This document shows positions 1 to 7,516 of a DNA stretch of 15,479 nucleotides, one piece after another; positions within the stretch are counted from its first letter, which is position 1, and each line of letters begins with the position of its first letter. Origin of the DNA: Comamonadaceae bacterium. Lineage in GTDB: Bacteria > Pseudomonadota > Gammaproteobacteria > Burkholderiales > Burkholderiaceae_C. A model generated the notes under the pieces. The model saw nothing but the letters and a program-made list of their open reading frames with translations. It was not told where the DNA came from and ran no database searches. The stretch is from contig CANHKH010000033.1 in assembly GCA_947460165.1 (NCBI GenBank), positions 1 through 15,479 on the forward strand, given 5' to 3'. The translations under genes and the position numbers were made by a program.

Positions 1-1
1 G

Positions 2-1102
2 GACTTCACGGGCAAGCGGGTGGGCATCATAGGCACAGGCTCCACCGCCATCCAGGCCATTCCCATCGTGGCCAAGCTGGCAGCGCATTTGACGGTGTTT
101 CAGCGCACCGCGAACTACAGCATTCCGCTGCGCAACGGCCCGCTGACAGCCGAGGCCGAGCAAGCGGTCAAGCAGCGCTACCCCGCCTTGCGCGAGCAGG
201 CGCGCCACAGCCCGTCTGGCGTGGCCGGCTTTAACGTGCCCACCCGCGGCGTGCTGCAAACCGACCCGCAAGAGGTGGAGCAAGCATTTCAGGCCCGCTG
301 GGATTTTGGCGGCGTTGGCTTTACCCGGTCGTTCAACGATGTGCTGCTCAAAACCGAGGCCAACGACAAGGCCCGCGCGTTTGTGGTCCAGCGCATGCTC
401 GCGCCCGTCAACGATGCCGCCCTGCGCGCCAAGCTCACCCCCAGCTACCCCATAGGCACCAAGCGCTTGTGCGCCGATACCGGCTACTTTGAGACTTACA
501 ACCGCAGCAACGTGTCCTTGGTGGACATCAAGGCCGATCCGATCGAGGCCATCACCGCCACCGGTCTGCGCACCCCACAGGCGCACCATGACCTGGACAT
601 CCTTGTGTTTGCCACCGGCTTTGACGCCATCACCGGCGCGCTGCTGTCGGTGAACATGCGCGTCAAAGGCGGCAGCGACCTCAAAAGCGCCTGGGCCGAG
701 GGCCCGCGCGCCTACCTGGGCCTGATGACCGCCGGCATTCCCAACTTGTTCATGATCACTGGCCCGGGCAGCCCCTCGGTGCTGAGCAACGTGGTGGTGT
801 CGATTGAACAGCACGTTGAATGGATCTCCGATTGCATGGCCCATCTCAGGGCCAAGGGCATCAACCGCATGGAGGCCACCGCCCATGCCCAGCAAGACTG
901 GGGTCGACAGGTCGACGCCTTGGCCAACGCGTCCTTGCTGCCGCACACGGCTTCTTGGTATGTGGGCGCCAACATCCCCGGCAAGCCCCGCGTGTTCATG
1001 CCCTACATGGGGGGTGTGGGGGTGTTTCGCCGCACCTGCGCCGAGATTGCGCGCAATGGCTACACCGGCTTTGAATTGACCACGGTGCCTGAGGTGGCGT
1101 GA
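2..1102 (+). CDS. Baeyer-Villiger monooxygenase, phenylacetone monooxygenase type (5' end cut by window)
   Basis: FAD- and NADPH-dependent enzyme that inserts oxygen next to a ketone to give an ester or lactone. The reading frame is open from base 2, so the 366 visible codons are the C-terminal part of a protein normally about 540 residues long; the FAD-binding N-terminus and the FxGxxxHxxxW fingerprint lie upstream. Visible: the second Rossmann motif (VGIIGTGSTA), the GTKR segment whose arginine (codon 464-466) matches the catalytic Arg of phenylacetone monooxygenase, the ATGFDA motif, then GPGSPSVLSN, IEQHVEWISD and ASWYVGANIPGKPRVF. From memory of the family, these resemble phenylacetone monooxygenase more than classical cyclohexanone monooxygenase. 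The GTG at 20 lies inside the Rossmann motif and is not the true start. The acyl-CoA dehydrogenase gene follows after 28 bases, probably in one operon. Family call firm; substrate unknown. Confidence 0.93.
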   Translation, partial: DFTGKRVGIIGTGSTAIQAIPIVAKLAAHLTVFQRTANYSIPLRNGPLTAEAEQAVKQRYPALREQARHSPSGVAGFNVPTRGVLQTDPQEVEQAFQARWDFGGVGFTRSFNDVLLKTEANDKARAFVVQRMLAPVNDAALRAKLTPSYPIGTKRLCADTGYFETYNRSNVSLVDIKADPIEAITATGLRTPQAHHDLDILVFATGFDAITGALLSVNMRVKGGSDLKSAWAEGPRAYLGLMTAGIPNLFMITGPGSPSVLSNVVVSIEQHVEWISDCMAHLRAKGINRMEATAHAQQDWGRQVDALANASLLPHTASWYVGANIPGKPRVFMPYMGGVGVFRRTCAEIARNGYTGFELTTVPEVA

Positions 1103-1115
1103 CGTTTATTTTCCT

Positions 1116-1126
1116 TCTGGACCCCT
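1116..1126 (+). repeat. Leader element TCTGGACCCCT, copy 1
   Basis: An 11-base sequence ending four bases before the ATG at 1131. The same 11 bases, at the same distance, precede the dehydrogenase gene at 12902. Neither start has a good purine-rich ribosome-binding site beyond the GGA inside the element. This could be a weak initiation site or chance. Confidence 0.4.
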
Positions 1127-1130
1127 GCTC

Positions 1131-2297
1131 ATGAATTTTGCTGAGACCGACGACCAAACCGCCATACGCACAGCGGTCGGTGACGTGTGCAAGGACTTCC
1201 CCGACGACTACTGGCTTGAAAAAGACCTCCATGGCGGCTTTCCCATGGACTTTTACCGCGCCATGGCCAGCGCTGGCTGGCTGGGCATCGCCATGCCGCA
1301 GGCCTATGGTGGCGCGGGCTTGGGCATTTTGGAGGCCTGCATCATGATGGAGGCGGTCTCCGCATCGGGCGCGGGCCTGTCTGGGGCCTCGGCCATCCAC
1401 ATGAATGTGTTCGGCCTGCACCCGGTGGTGGTGTATGGCTCGGAGGCGCAAAAGCAGCGCTGGTTGCCCCCCATCATCCGCGGCGAGGTGCAGGCCTGCT
1501 TTGGCGTGACCGAGCCCAACACCGGCTTGAACACGCTCAAGCTCAAAACCTTTGCCGAACGCCGGGGCGATCACTACGTGGTCAAGGGCCAAAAAATCTG
1601 GATTTCCACCGCCCAGGTGGCGCACAAAATCTTGCTGCTGGCCCGCACCACCCGCCTGGAAGACGTGAAGAACCCCAAGCACGGCCTGAGCCTGTTCTAC
1701 ACCGACTTGAACCGCAGCAAGGTGCAGGTGCGCGAGATCGAAAAAATGGGCCGCAAGGCGGTGGACTCCAACGAGCTGTTCATTGACGGCCTGGAGATCC
1801 CGGTGGAAGACCGCATCGGCGAAGAAGGCCGAGGCTTCGAGTACATCTTGCATGGCCTCAACCCCGAGCGCGTGCTGCTGGCCGCCGAAGCCGTGGGCCT
1901 GGGCGAAGCCGCTCTGCGGCGTGCGACCCGCTACGCCGGCGAGCGCGTGGTGTTCGACCGCCCCATAGGCATGAACCAAGGCGTGCAGCATCCGCTGGCG
2001 CAGCGCTGGGTGGAGTTGCAGGCTGGGCGCCTGATGTACCAGCGCGCCGCCTGGCTGTATGACCAGGGCCTGCCTTGCGGTCCCGAGTCCAATGCGGCCA
2101 AGTACTTGTGTGCCGAGGCTGGGTTCAGCGCCTGCGAAACCGCCGTGCTCACCCACGGCGGCTTTGGCTATGCCAAGGAATACCACGTCGAGCGCTACTT
2201 TCGCGAGTCCATGCTCCCGCGCATTGCGCCTATCTCGCCGCAACTCATTTTGTGCAACATCGCCGAAAAGGCGCTGGGCCTGCCCAAGTCTTACTGA
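1131..2297 (+). CDS. Acyl-CoA dehydrogenase with isovaleryl-CoA-dehydrogenase-like catalytic Glu
   Basis: FAD-dependent alpha,beta-desaturation of an acyl-CoA thioester, 388 aa, the normal length for the family. The order is N-terminal helical domain (GWLGIAMPQAYGG near residue 50), middle beta domain (CFGVTEPNTGLN, KIWISTAQVAH), and C-terminal helices (ERVVFDRPIGMNQGVQHPLA; HGGFGYAKEYHVER). The usual C-terminal catalytic Glu of an EGT motif is absent: the segment reads RIAPISPQL, with Pro367 at that position. Instead Glu246 in LNPERVLLA aligns with the helix-G Glu of isovaleryl-CoA and long-chain dehydrogenases, so a branched or bulky substrate is likely. ATG 1131 lacks a clear Shine-Dalgarno sequence; the leader TCTGGACCCCT precedes it. 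It probably shares a transcript with the monooxygenase and is convergent with the CoA-transferase 34 bases downstream. Confidence 0.93.
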   Translation: MNFAETDDQTAIRTAVGDVCKDFPDDYWLEKDLHGGFPMDFYRAMASAGWLGIAMPQAYGGAGLGILEACIMMEAVSASGAGLSGASAIHMNVFGLHPVVVYGSEAQKQRWLPPIIRGEVQACFGVTEPNTGLNTLKLKTFAERRGDHYVVKGQKIWISTAQVAHKILLLARTTRLEDVKNPKHGLSLFYTDLNRSKVQVREIEKMGRKAVDSNELFIDGLEIPVEDRIGEEGRGFEYILHGLNPERVLLAAEAVGLGEAALRRATRYAGERVVFDRPIGMNQGVQHPLAQRWVELQAGRLMYQRAAWLYDQGLPCGPESNAAKYLCAEAGFSACETAVLTHGGFGYAKEYHVERYFRESMLPRIAPISPQLILCNIAEKALGLPKSY

Positions 2298-2331
2298 GCG
2301 CTTGAGGGCGCCTGCGGGGCTGCCTTGATCT

Positions 2332-3543
2332 TCAGCCCAATTTGACGGCCCCGGCCTGGGCCATGGCCTCGATCTGCGCCGCGTCAAAACCGAGTTGGCC
2401 CAGCACCTCGGCGGTGTGCTGGCCCAACATGGGCGGCGGCTGGCGCAAAGCGGTGCGCTCGCCATTGAAGCGCACCGGTTGCGCCACCGACCGAAAAGCC
2501 CCCAGCTGGGGATGCTCGTATTCATAGATCATGCCGCTGGCCTGGGTGTGCGGGTGCGCCGACAACTCGCCCAAGGTGTGCAGCGGTGAGCACGGAATGC
2601 CACGCTCGGCAAGCAGCGCTGTCCACTCGTCCCGCGTGCGCGTGAGCATGACCGCCCTGACCCGGGCCACGGTTTCTTCCCGGTGCGCCACCCGGTCGGG
2701 GTTGGTGCGAAAGCGCGGGTCATCGACCATGTCTTGCAGGCCCGCCACCTCGCAAAAGGCCTGCCACAAGACTTCGTTGGCAACGCCCAAAATCAGTGGC
2801 GCGTCCTGGGTTTGAAAGGCCTCATAAGGGCACAGCGATTCATGGCCTGAACCTGGGCGCTCAGGCTCGGTGCCGCGCTCCCAAAAGTTCTGCAAAAAGT
2901 AGCCCAAAAAGCCAGTGGCGGTGTCGAACAGCGACACCTCCACCCGGCCGCCCAAGCCCGTGCGCGCGCGCTCCAAGAGCGCGGCCTGAATGCCTATGAG
3001 CGCGTGCAAGCCGGTGGCCTGGTCCACCGGTGAGAACGGGCTGCGCACGGCCGGCCCGGCCCGCTCCCCGGTGATGGACAGCATGCCGCAAAAGGCCTGC
3101 AAGATCACGTCGTAGCCTTTGCCGTCTTTCATGGGGCCCACGGTGCCAAAGCCGCTGATGCTGCAGCACACGGCGCGCGGGTTCAATTGAGCCAGGCGCT
3201 TGGGGCCCACGCCCAGGCGGTCGGCCACGCCAGGGCCGTAGCTTTCAATCACCACGTCGACCTCGCGCACCAGGCGCTCGATCACTTCCAACCCCTCGGG
3301 GCTGCGCAGGTCCACCGCAATGCTGCGCTTGTTGCGGTTGGCGCTCAGGAAAATCGCCCCGGTGGGCGCGGCCTCCTCGTGCTTGCGCAGCGGCGGCCAT
3401 TGGCGGGTGTCGTCGCCGCCCTTCAAGGGCTCGAGCTTGATCACATCGGCGCCCATGTCACCCAGGTACTGGGCGCACAAGGGGCCGGCCAGCACCTTGG
3501 ACATGTCCAGCACTTTCAGCCCTGCCAAGGGGGTGGGGTTCAT
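2332..3543 (-). CDS. Family III CoA-transferase (CaiB/BaiF, formyl-CoA transferase fold)
   Basis: Moves CoA between carboxylates through an aspartyl-CoA anhydride, activating an organic acid without ATP. 403 aa, typical of the family. N-terminal signature KVLDMSKVLAGPL then GDMGADVIKLEPLKGGD; SANRNKRSIAVDLR at about 67-80; the catalytic Asp is expected to be Asp174 in SPVDQATGLH, equivalent to Asp169 of formyl-CoA transferase; RTGLGGRVEVSLFD follows. The ATG at 3543 is preceded by GGAG (CTCC at 3549-3552 on the + strand). It is transcribed alone, away from the alcohol dehydrogenase and towards the dehydrogenase ending at 2297. It is a paralogue of the gene at 10466 but clearly divergent from it. 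Donor and acceptor cannot be inferred; succinyl-CoA or acetyl-CoA donors are common. Confidence 0.94.
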   Translation of the reverse strand: MNPTPLAGLKVLDMSKVLAGPLCAQYLGDMGADVIKLEPLKGGDDTRQWPPLRKHEEAAPTGAIFLSANRNKRSIAVDLRSPEGLEVIERLVREVDVVIESYGPGVADRLGVGPKRLAQLNPRAVCCSISGFGTVGPMKDGKGYDVILQAFCGMLSITGERAGPAVRSPFSPVDQATGLHALIGIQAALLERARTGLGGRVEVSLFDTATGFLGYFLQNFWERGTEPERPGSGHESLCPYEAFQTQDAPLILGVANEVLWQAFCEVAGLQDMVDDPRFRTNPDRVAHREETVARVRAVMLTRTRDEWTALLAERGIPCSPLHTLGELSAHPHTQASGMIYEYEHPQLGAFRSVAQPVRFNGERTALRQPPPMLGQHTAEVLGQLGFDAAQIEAMAQAGAVKLG

Positions 3544-3642
3544 GGCATCTCCGGGGATTGTTTTATTTGTTCGCTAGCATATCATATGGACTATTTCACA
3601 CCAGGGGCCGCCCGGCCCTGCTAACCACCAAGGAGACTGAGC
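3544..3642. promoter_or_regulatory. Divergent promoter region with an 11-bp palindrome
   Basis: The 99 bases between the leftward CoA-transferase gene and the rightward alcohol dehydrogenase gene must hold both promoters. The AT-rich core 3561-3600 contains a perfect odd palindrome, CATAT-C-ATATG (3578-3588), next to GCTAGC (3573-3578). This is a candidate operator for a dimeric regulator of both genes. A strong ribosome-binding site, AGGAG (3631-3635), sits seven bases before the dehydrogenase ATG. No convincing -35/-10 pair could be fixed. Confidence 0.5.
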
Positions 3643-4692
3643 ATGAGTGCCTGGGCCATCGTCGCCAACAATGAACCCCTGCAAGCCATTGAGCAAGCGC
3701 CCCTGCACCCCCAAGGCACCGAGGTGGTGCTGCAGGTCACGCACGCGGGCGTGTGCCACTCCGACCTGCACCTCTGGCACGGCTACTACAACATGGGTGG
3801 CGGCAAAAAAATGATGCTGGCCGACCGCGGCGTGACCCTGCCCCGGGCGCCTGGCCATGAAATTGTGGGCCGCGTCGTTCGCGTGGGCCCCGACGCCCAG
3901 GGCGTCAAGGTGGGCGACGAGCGCATCGTCTTCCCCTGGCTGGGCTGCGGTCATTGCGAGGTGTGCCTGGCCGGTCAAGACAACCTGTGCAATTCCATCT
4001 GCGCCTTGGGCGTGCGCCAAGACGGCGGCTATGGCAACGAGGTCAAGGTGCCACACCCCCGCTTTTTGGTGGATTTCGGCGACGTGGACCCAGCTTTTGC
4101 CGCCACCTTGGCCTGCTCGGGCATCACCGTGTATTCGGCCATTCGCAAGCTCTTGCCCATGTCGCCTGATACGCCCGTGGTCTTGATAGGCGCAGGCGGG
4201 CTGGGGCTGGCCGCCATAGGCATGCTGCTGGCCCTGGGCCACAAGCGCATTGTCTCGGTCGACATCAGCGCCGACAAACGCCAGGCGGCCCTGGACATGG
4301 GTGCCACCGATGTGGTGGACGGCAGCGCCCCTGAACTGGTGCAAGCCATTCACGCCGTCACGGGTGGCCCAGTCCAGGCCGCGATGGACTTTGTCAACAT
4401 CTCCTCCACCGCGGCCACCGGGCTGGAAATCCTGGCCAAAGACGGCCGCTTGGTGTTGGTGGGGGTGGGCGGCGGCGAGTTGGTCTTGTCGCTGGCCGGC
4501 ATGATTTTCAGGCCCCGATCGGTCATGGGCAGCATGACCGGCAACCCGCAAGACCTGCGCGATGTCACCGCCCTGGCCAAGGCCGGCAAACTCAAATCCC
4601 TGCCCATCACCCGCATGCCCAAAGACCAGGCCAATGACGCCTTGATGGCCCTCAACGAAGGCCGCGCCGTGGGCCGCATGGTGTTGGTTTGA
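3643..4692 (+). CDS. Zinc-containing alcohol dehydrogenase, 6-hydroxyhexanoate dehydrogenase (ChnD)-like
   Basis: Medium-chain NAD(P)-dependent oxidation of an alcohol or hydroxy acid, 349 aa, full length. Catalytic zinc ligands are Cys38, His72 (in GHE) and Cys158. Structural zinc ligands are Cys102, Cys105, Cys108 and Cys116 in CGHCEVCLAGQDNLC. The nucleotide fold carries GAGGLG at 183-188, and Asp207 at the end of strand 2 favours NAD over NADP. The segment HLWHGYYNMGGGK-LADRG matches what I recall of ChnD, which oxidises 6-hydroxyhexanoate in cyclohexanol breakdown; with a Baeyer-Villiger enzyme nearby this suggests oxidation of a hydroxy acid from lactone opening. AGGAG lies seven bases before ATG 3643. 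The stop is five bases before the ATG of the SDR gene, so the two are translationally linked. Family certain; substrate inferred. Confidence 0.93.
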   Translation: MSAWAIVANNEPLQAIEQAPLHPQGTEVVLQVTHAGVCHSDLHLWHGYYNMGGGKKMMLADRGVTLPRAPGHEIVGRVVRVGPDAQGVKVGDERIVFPWLGCGHCEVCLAGQDNLCNSICALGVRQDGGYGNEVKVPHPRFLVDFGDVDPAFAATLACSGITVYSAIRKLLPMSPDTPVVLIGAGGLGLAAIGMLLALGHKRIVSVDISADKRQAALDMGATDVVDGSAPELVQAIHAVTGGPVQAAMDFVNISSTAATGLEILAKDGRLVLVGVGGGELVLSLAGMIFRPRSVMGSMTGNPQDLRDVTALAKAGKLKSLPITRMPKDQANDALMALNEGRAVGRMVLV

Positions 4693-4697
4693 CGCCC

Positions 4698-5462
4698 ATG
4701 CAACGCTTTGCTGGCAAAACCGTCTTGATCACCGGATCGACGGGCGGCATTGGCCTGGAAACTGCCCGCCGATTCCACGCTGAAGGCGCCCAGCTGGTGC
4801 TGGTCGATCTGGACGCTGCACTGCTGCAGGCCCAGGCCCAAGCGCTGGGCTCAGGCGTCAGCGTCTATGCGGCCGACGTGGCCGATGAAGGCGCCGCCAC
4901 CCGTGTCTTTGACGAGCTGGCCAGGCACCACACCCGCATCGACGTGGGCGTGCTCAACGCCGGCACCGAAGGCATGATTGCTCTGATTGAAGAGCAAACC
5001 CTCACTGCCTTTGACCGCGTCATGGCCGTCAATGTGCGCGGTGTGTTCATTTGGATGGCTGGCCTGATGCGCCTCATGCGCGCGCAAGGCAGCGGCGCCA
5101 TCACCGTCACCTCCTCAACGGCGGGCCTGCAAGGCGCACGCCTGCTGGCCCCCTACTCGGCCAGCAAACATGCCGTCTTGGGCCTGGTGAAATCGGCCGC
5201 CATCGAAGGCGCCCCCGCTGGCATTCGGGTCAATGCCGTCAACCCTGGGCCGGTGGCCACCCGCATGATCAACGCCATTGATGCAGGCCGAGGCGAGCTC
5301 AGCGAGGTGCAAGCCCGCAGCGCCCAAGCCGTGCCCATGCGCCGCTACGGCACAGCCGCCGAGGTGGCCGCCATGATCGCCTTCATCAGCAGCGACGATG
5401 CCAGCTTCACCACAGGCAGCACGCTTTGCCTGGATGGGGGGCTGGTGGCGGGACGAGGCTGA
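4698..5462 (+). CDS. Short-chain dehydrogenase/reductase (classical SDR)
   Basis: NAD-dependent oxidation or reduction of a secondary alcohol/ketone or hydroxyacyl group. With the start at ATG 4698 it has 254 aa, normal for classical SDRs. Visible: cofactor motif TGSTGGIG (12-19), Asp37 after strand 2 (NAD preference), NAG at 87-89, Asn112, and the catalytic set Ser140, Tyr153 and Lys157 (YSASK); the end GSTLCLDGGLVAG is typical. An alternative TTG at 4689 overlaps the preceding stop as TTGA and would add three residues (MTP); no Shine-Dalgarno decides between them. It is co-transcribed with the zinc dehydrogenase and could supply the ketone for the Baeyer-Villiger enzyme (ChnA-like role) or act as a 3-hydroxyacyl-CoA dehydrogenase. 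It is the last gene of its operon. Confidence 0.93.
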   Translation: MQRFAGKTVLITGSTGGIGLETARRFHAEGAQLVLVDLDAALLQAQAQALGSGVSVYAADVADEGAATRVFDELARHHTRIDVGVLNAGTEGMIALIEEQTLTAFDRVMAVNVRGVFIWMAGLMRLMRAQGSGAITVTSSTAGLQGARLLAPYSASKHAVLGLVKSAAIEGAPAGIRVNAVNPGPVATRMINAIDAGRGELSEVQARSAQAVPMRRYGTAAEVAAMIAFISSDDASFTTGSTLCLDGGLVAGRG

Positions 5463-5556
5463 GGGCAGGCGGGCTGCAACCGATCAAGCACACGCTCAAC
5501 ATCGCGAGGCCCGCCACCCTGCGGGTTGGGCAACACGGTGTCAGTGGCGTTGAAAG

Positions 5557-5581
5557 CAGACCGCCAAGCGCTGTATTTTTT
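5557..5581 (+). terminator. Candidate intrinsic terminator after the SDR gene
   Basis: The hairpin is CAG-(ac)-CGC-caa-GCG-CTG, a six-pair stem with a two-base bulge and three-base loop, followed at once by TATTTTTT. It lies 95 bases past the SDR stop in the 163-base gap between convergent genes, where a terminator is expected. The stem is short, so strength is uncertain. Apart from this and one weaker hairpin at 5510-5525, I see nothing in the gap. Confidence 0.45.
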
Positions 5582-5625
5582 CAGGTGCGCGCCAGGCTCA
5601 TGGGTTCAGTGCGCGGCGGTCCGGA

Positions 5626-6453
5626 TCAGCTGCCCTTGAAAACGGGTGGACGCTTGTCAAAAAATGCCGCCACTGCCTCAGCATGGTCAGCCGTGTGATG
5701 GGCCTGGCCCTGCCATAGACCAGCGCTGTCAAGTGCCTCGTCCAGCGTGGCAGTGCGCGCTTGCAGCAGCAACTGCTTGGTCCAGCGCAGCACTTGCGGC
5801 GGGTTGGCGGCAATCCGCAGTGCCAGGGCGATGGCCTCGGCAAGCAACTGCTCGGGTTCAACCAGCTTGGACACCAGGCCTATGCGCAAGGCCTCATCGG
5901 CATCTATGGTTTCGCCCGTCAAGGCCATTTCGGCGGCCCGTGAGAATCCCACCAAGCGCGGCAGGAACCAGCAGCCCCCATCGCCCGGCACGATGCCCAC
6001 TTTGACAAAGCTTTCTGCAAACCGGGCCGTGCGAGAGGCGATGCGGATGTCGCACATGCAGGCCAGGTCATTGCCAGCGCCTATGGCCGGCCCATTGATG
6101 GCCGCAATGATGGGCACCTGCAGCTTTTGGAAAGCCCTAGGGATGCGTTGTATGCCTTGGCGGTAATTTTGTGCAATGTCTTCGGGCGAGCCCGCAAACA
6201 TGCCGGCTCGATCGCGCATCTCGGCCACATTGCCGCCCGAGCAAAACACCGAGCCGGCGCCAGTGAGAATGGCCGCGCGAATGCTTTGGTCCTGATTGAG
6301 CTTTTCAAACAAGTTTTCAAAGGCCGCAAACATGGCTTCGCCGCTCAGCGCGTTGCGCGTCTCGGGCCGATTCAGGGTGAGCAGGGCCACATGGCCGCGC
6401 ACTTCAAAAAGAACCGGATCGTTGTGGTTGGAGTGGGTCATCATGGGAATCAT
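5626..6453 (-). CDS. Enoyl-CoA hydratase/isomerase family protein (crotonase fold, PaaG-like)
   Basis: Crotonase-fold enzyme on acyl-CoA, 275 aa from the first ATG; in-frame ATGs at residues 4 and 5 are alternative starts. Oxyanion-hole motifs are present: CSGGN (71-75) and GPAIGAGNDLA (121-131). Of the two catalytic glutamates of mitochondrial hydratase, the first is replaced by Asp129 and the second by Phe149 (FAESFVKVG), so textbook hydration is doubtful. The segment GIVPGDGG with Asp158 resembles PaaG-type isomerases and dienoyl-CoA isomerases, where a single acid moves a double bond. It could be an isomerase or a specialised hydratase. It lies 151 bases downstream of the LysR gene on the same strand and may be transcribed with it; it converges with the SDR gene. 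Confidence 0.9.
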   Translation of the reverse strand: MIPMMTHSNHNDPVLFEVRGHVALLTLNRPETRNALSGEAMFAAFENLFEKLNQDQSIRAAILTGAGSVFCSGGNVAEMRDRAGMFAGSPEDIAQNYRQGIQRIPRAFQKLQVPIIAAINGPAIGAGNDLACMCDIRIASRTARFAESFVKVGIVPGDGGCWFLPRLVGFSRAAEMALTGETIDADEALRIGLVSKLVEPEQLLAEAIALALRIAANPPQVLRWTKQLLLQARTATLDEALDSAGLWQGQAHHTADHAEAVAAFFDKRPPVFKGS

Positions 6454-6515
6454 TAGATCAGTTTCAAGGCCAAACCTGGGTTGGCATCAGTCCAAAAAGT
6501 GACATGGTCTGGCCA

Positions 6516-6558
6516 GCAGTTGCGCAGTTGCGCAGTTGCAATGGCGGCCAGGCGGCCA
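6516..6558. repeat. Two adjacent short tandem 8-mer arrays
   Basis: Three exact head-to-tail copies of GCAGTTGC (6516-6539) are followed, after AAT, by two exact copies of GGCGGCCA (6543-6558). The palindrome CTGGCCAG (6509-6516) touches the first array. They sit in the 151-base gap between the LysR and crotonase genes, the only tandem repeats noticed outside genes. Slippage or a regulatory role is possible. Confidence 0.75.
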
Positions 6559-6604
6559 ACGCCAAGCGTGGGCGCTACTGGCTGATGGGCAATGCATGTG
6601 GGCT

Positions 6605-7516
6605 TCACTTGAATTGGCGATGCCAGGACTTCAGGGCCGTGGCTTGCATGAGTTGAATAAACATTTCTGCAGGTTTAGACAGTTGCTTGCCGGATGCATG
6701 GACCAAGTAGATCGGGCGCTGCAGATTGGGCGCAAGCAAAGGGATGGTGGCCACAGCGTTCTGGTCAAAGTAGGGGACGGTGAGCTCTGGCACCACGCTG
6801 ATCCCCAGGTTGCTGCCCACCAGCCCCGCCACGGTGGGGAGTTGGTTCACTTCCATGCCGCTGTCGACCAAATGGGCCGAACGCAAAGAGGTCTCCAGGT
6901 ACTGCGCAAGACTGCCAGACCGGGCGAAACGGATATACGTATGCCCGTTCAAATCGGCCAGGCTGAGACGGCGCGCTGCAGCCAAGGGATGGCTTTTGTG
7001 GCAAACCACCATAAAGCCTTCGTTGAACAGCAAACGGGACTGCACCCCGGTGCGCCCCGGCCCTTCCGCGGTGACCCCGAAATCCGCTTGCCGTGAGCGA
7101 ATGAGTTCCAGGGCCTCAGGAGGCGAGACGTCAAACATGCTCAGTTCGATATCGGGGAATTTGCGCTTGTATTCGGCCACCACTTGCGGGAGCCAGTGCG
7201 CCGCCAATGAAGCCAGGGCGGCAAATGAGATGCGACCTTTGCGCGCTGTCGCATGCTCTTTCAAATCCAGCTCAATTTCTCCGAGCTCTTGCATCACCCG
7301 CCTGGCGGTCGCCACGAAGCGCTGACCCTCGGCGGTGAGTTTGGCATGGCGCCGGTCGCGGTCCACCAGCTGCAGGCCGACGTCGCCCTCCAATTTGCGC
7401 ACCAGTTGACTCAAGGCAGACTGGGTCACGTGGCAACGCTCGGCTGCCAGCGAAAAATTTCCCAGCTCACCGAGCGCAATCATGGCCCGCAAGGCGCGTG
7501 TCGATATGTCGATCAT
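6605..7516 (-). CDS. LysR-type transcriptional regulator
   Basis: Ligand-responsive DNA-binding regulator, 303 aa, the standard LysR length. The N-terminal winged helix-turn-helix spans about residues 1-60: FSLAAERCHVTQSALSQLVR is the recognition part, followed by the linker helix. The effector-binding domain (about 90-300) opens with RISFAALASLAAHWLP and contains the usual HPLAA and SGMEVNQL segments. It is divergent from the Bug binding-protein gene, a common arrangement in Burkholderiales in which LysR controls the neighbouring catabolic operon and itself. By position the likely targets are the 7628-15479 operon and possibly the crotonase gene downstream. The inducer is unknown, perhaps a pathway acid or CoA ester. 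Confidence 0.95.
   Translation of the reverse strand: MIDISTRALRAMIALGELGNFSLAAERCHVTQSALSQLVRKLEGDVGLQLVDRDRRHAKLTAEGQRFVATARRVMQELGEIELDLKEHATARKGRISFAALASLAAHWLPQVVAEYKRKFPDIELSMFDVSPPEALELIRSRQADFGVTAEGPGRTGVQSRLLFNEGFMVVCHKSHPLAAARRLSLADLNGHTYIRFARSGSLAQYLETSLRSAHLVDSGMEVNQLPTVAGLVGSNLGISVVPELTVPYFDQNAVATIPLLAPNLQRPIYLVHASGKQLSKPAEMFIQLMQATALKSWHRQFK

Noticed and set aside
996..2525. A 509-codon open frame on the - strand
   Set aside because: It is antisense to the monooxygenase end, the whole acyl-CoA dehydrogenase and part of the CoA-transferase, has low-complexity Ala/His/Gln-rich translation and no recognisable domain; long antisense frames are common in GC-rich DNA.
3602..3620. GC-rich imperfect hairpin in the dehydrogenase leader as an attenuator or riboswitch
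   Set aside because: Stem needs a bulge, no T-run, no leader peptide and too short for a known riboswitch.
3574..4551. A 325-codon - strand frame opposite the zinc dehydrogenase
   Set aside because: Shadow of a gene with clear zinc-ligand motifs; the translation is His/Gly/Ala-rich with no family signature.
5441..5448. Chi-like GCTGGTGG
   Set aside because: This octamer is the Chi sequence of E. coli, arises easily in GC-rich coding DNA and lies in the SDR gene end.
5510..5525. Hairpin CCCGC-caccct-GCGGG as a terminator
   Set aside because: No T-tract follows on either strand; the hairpin at 5557-5581 is the better candidate.
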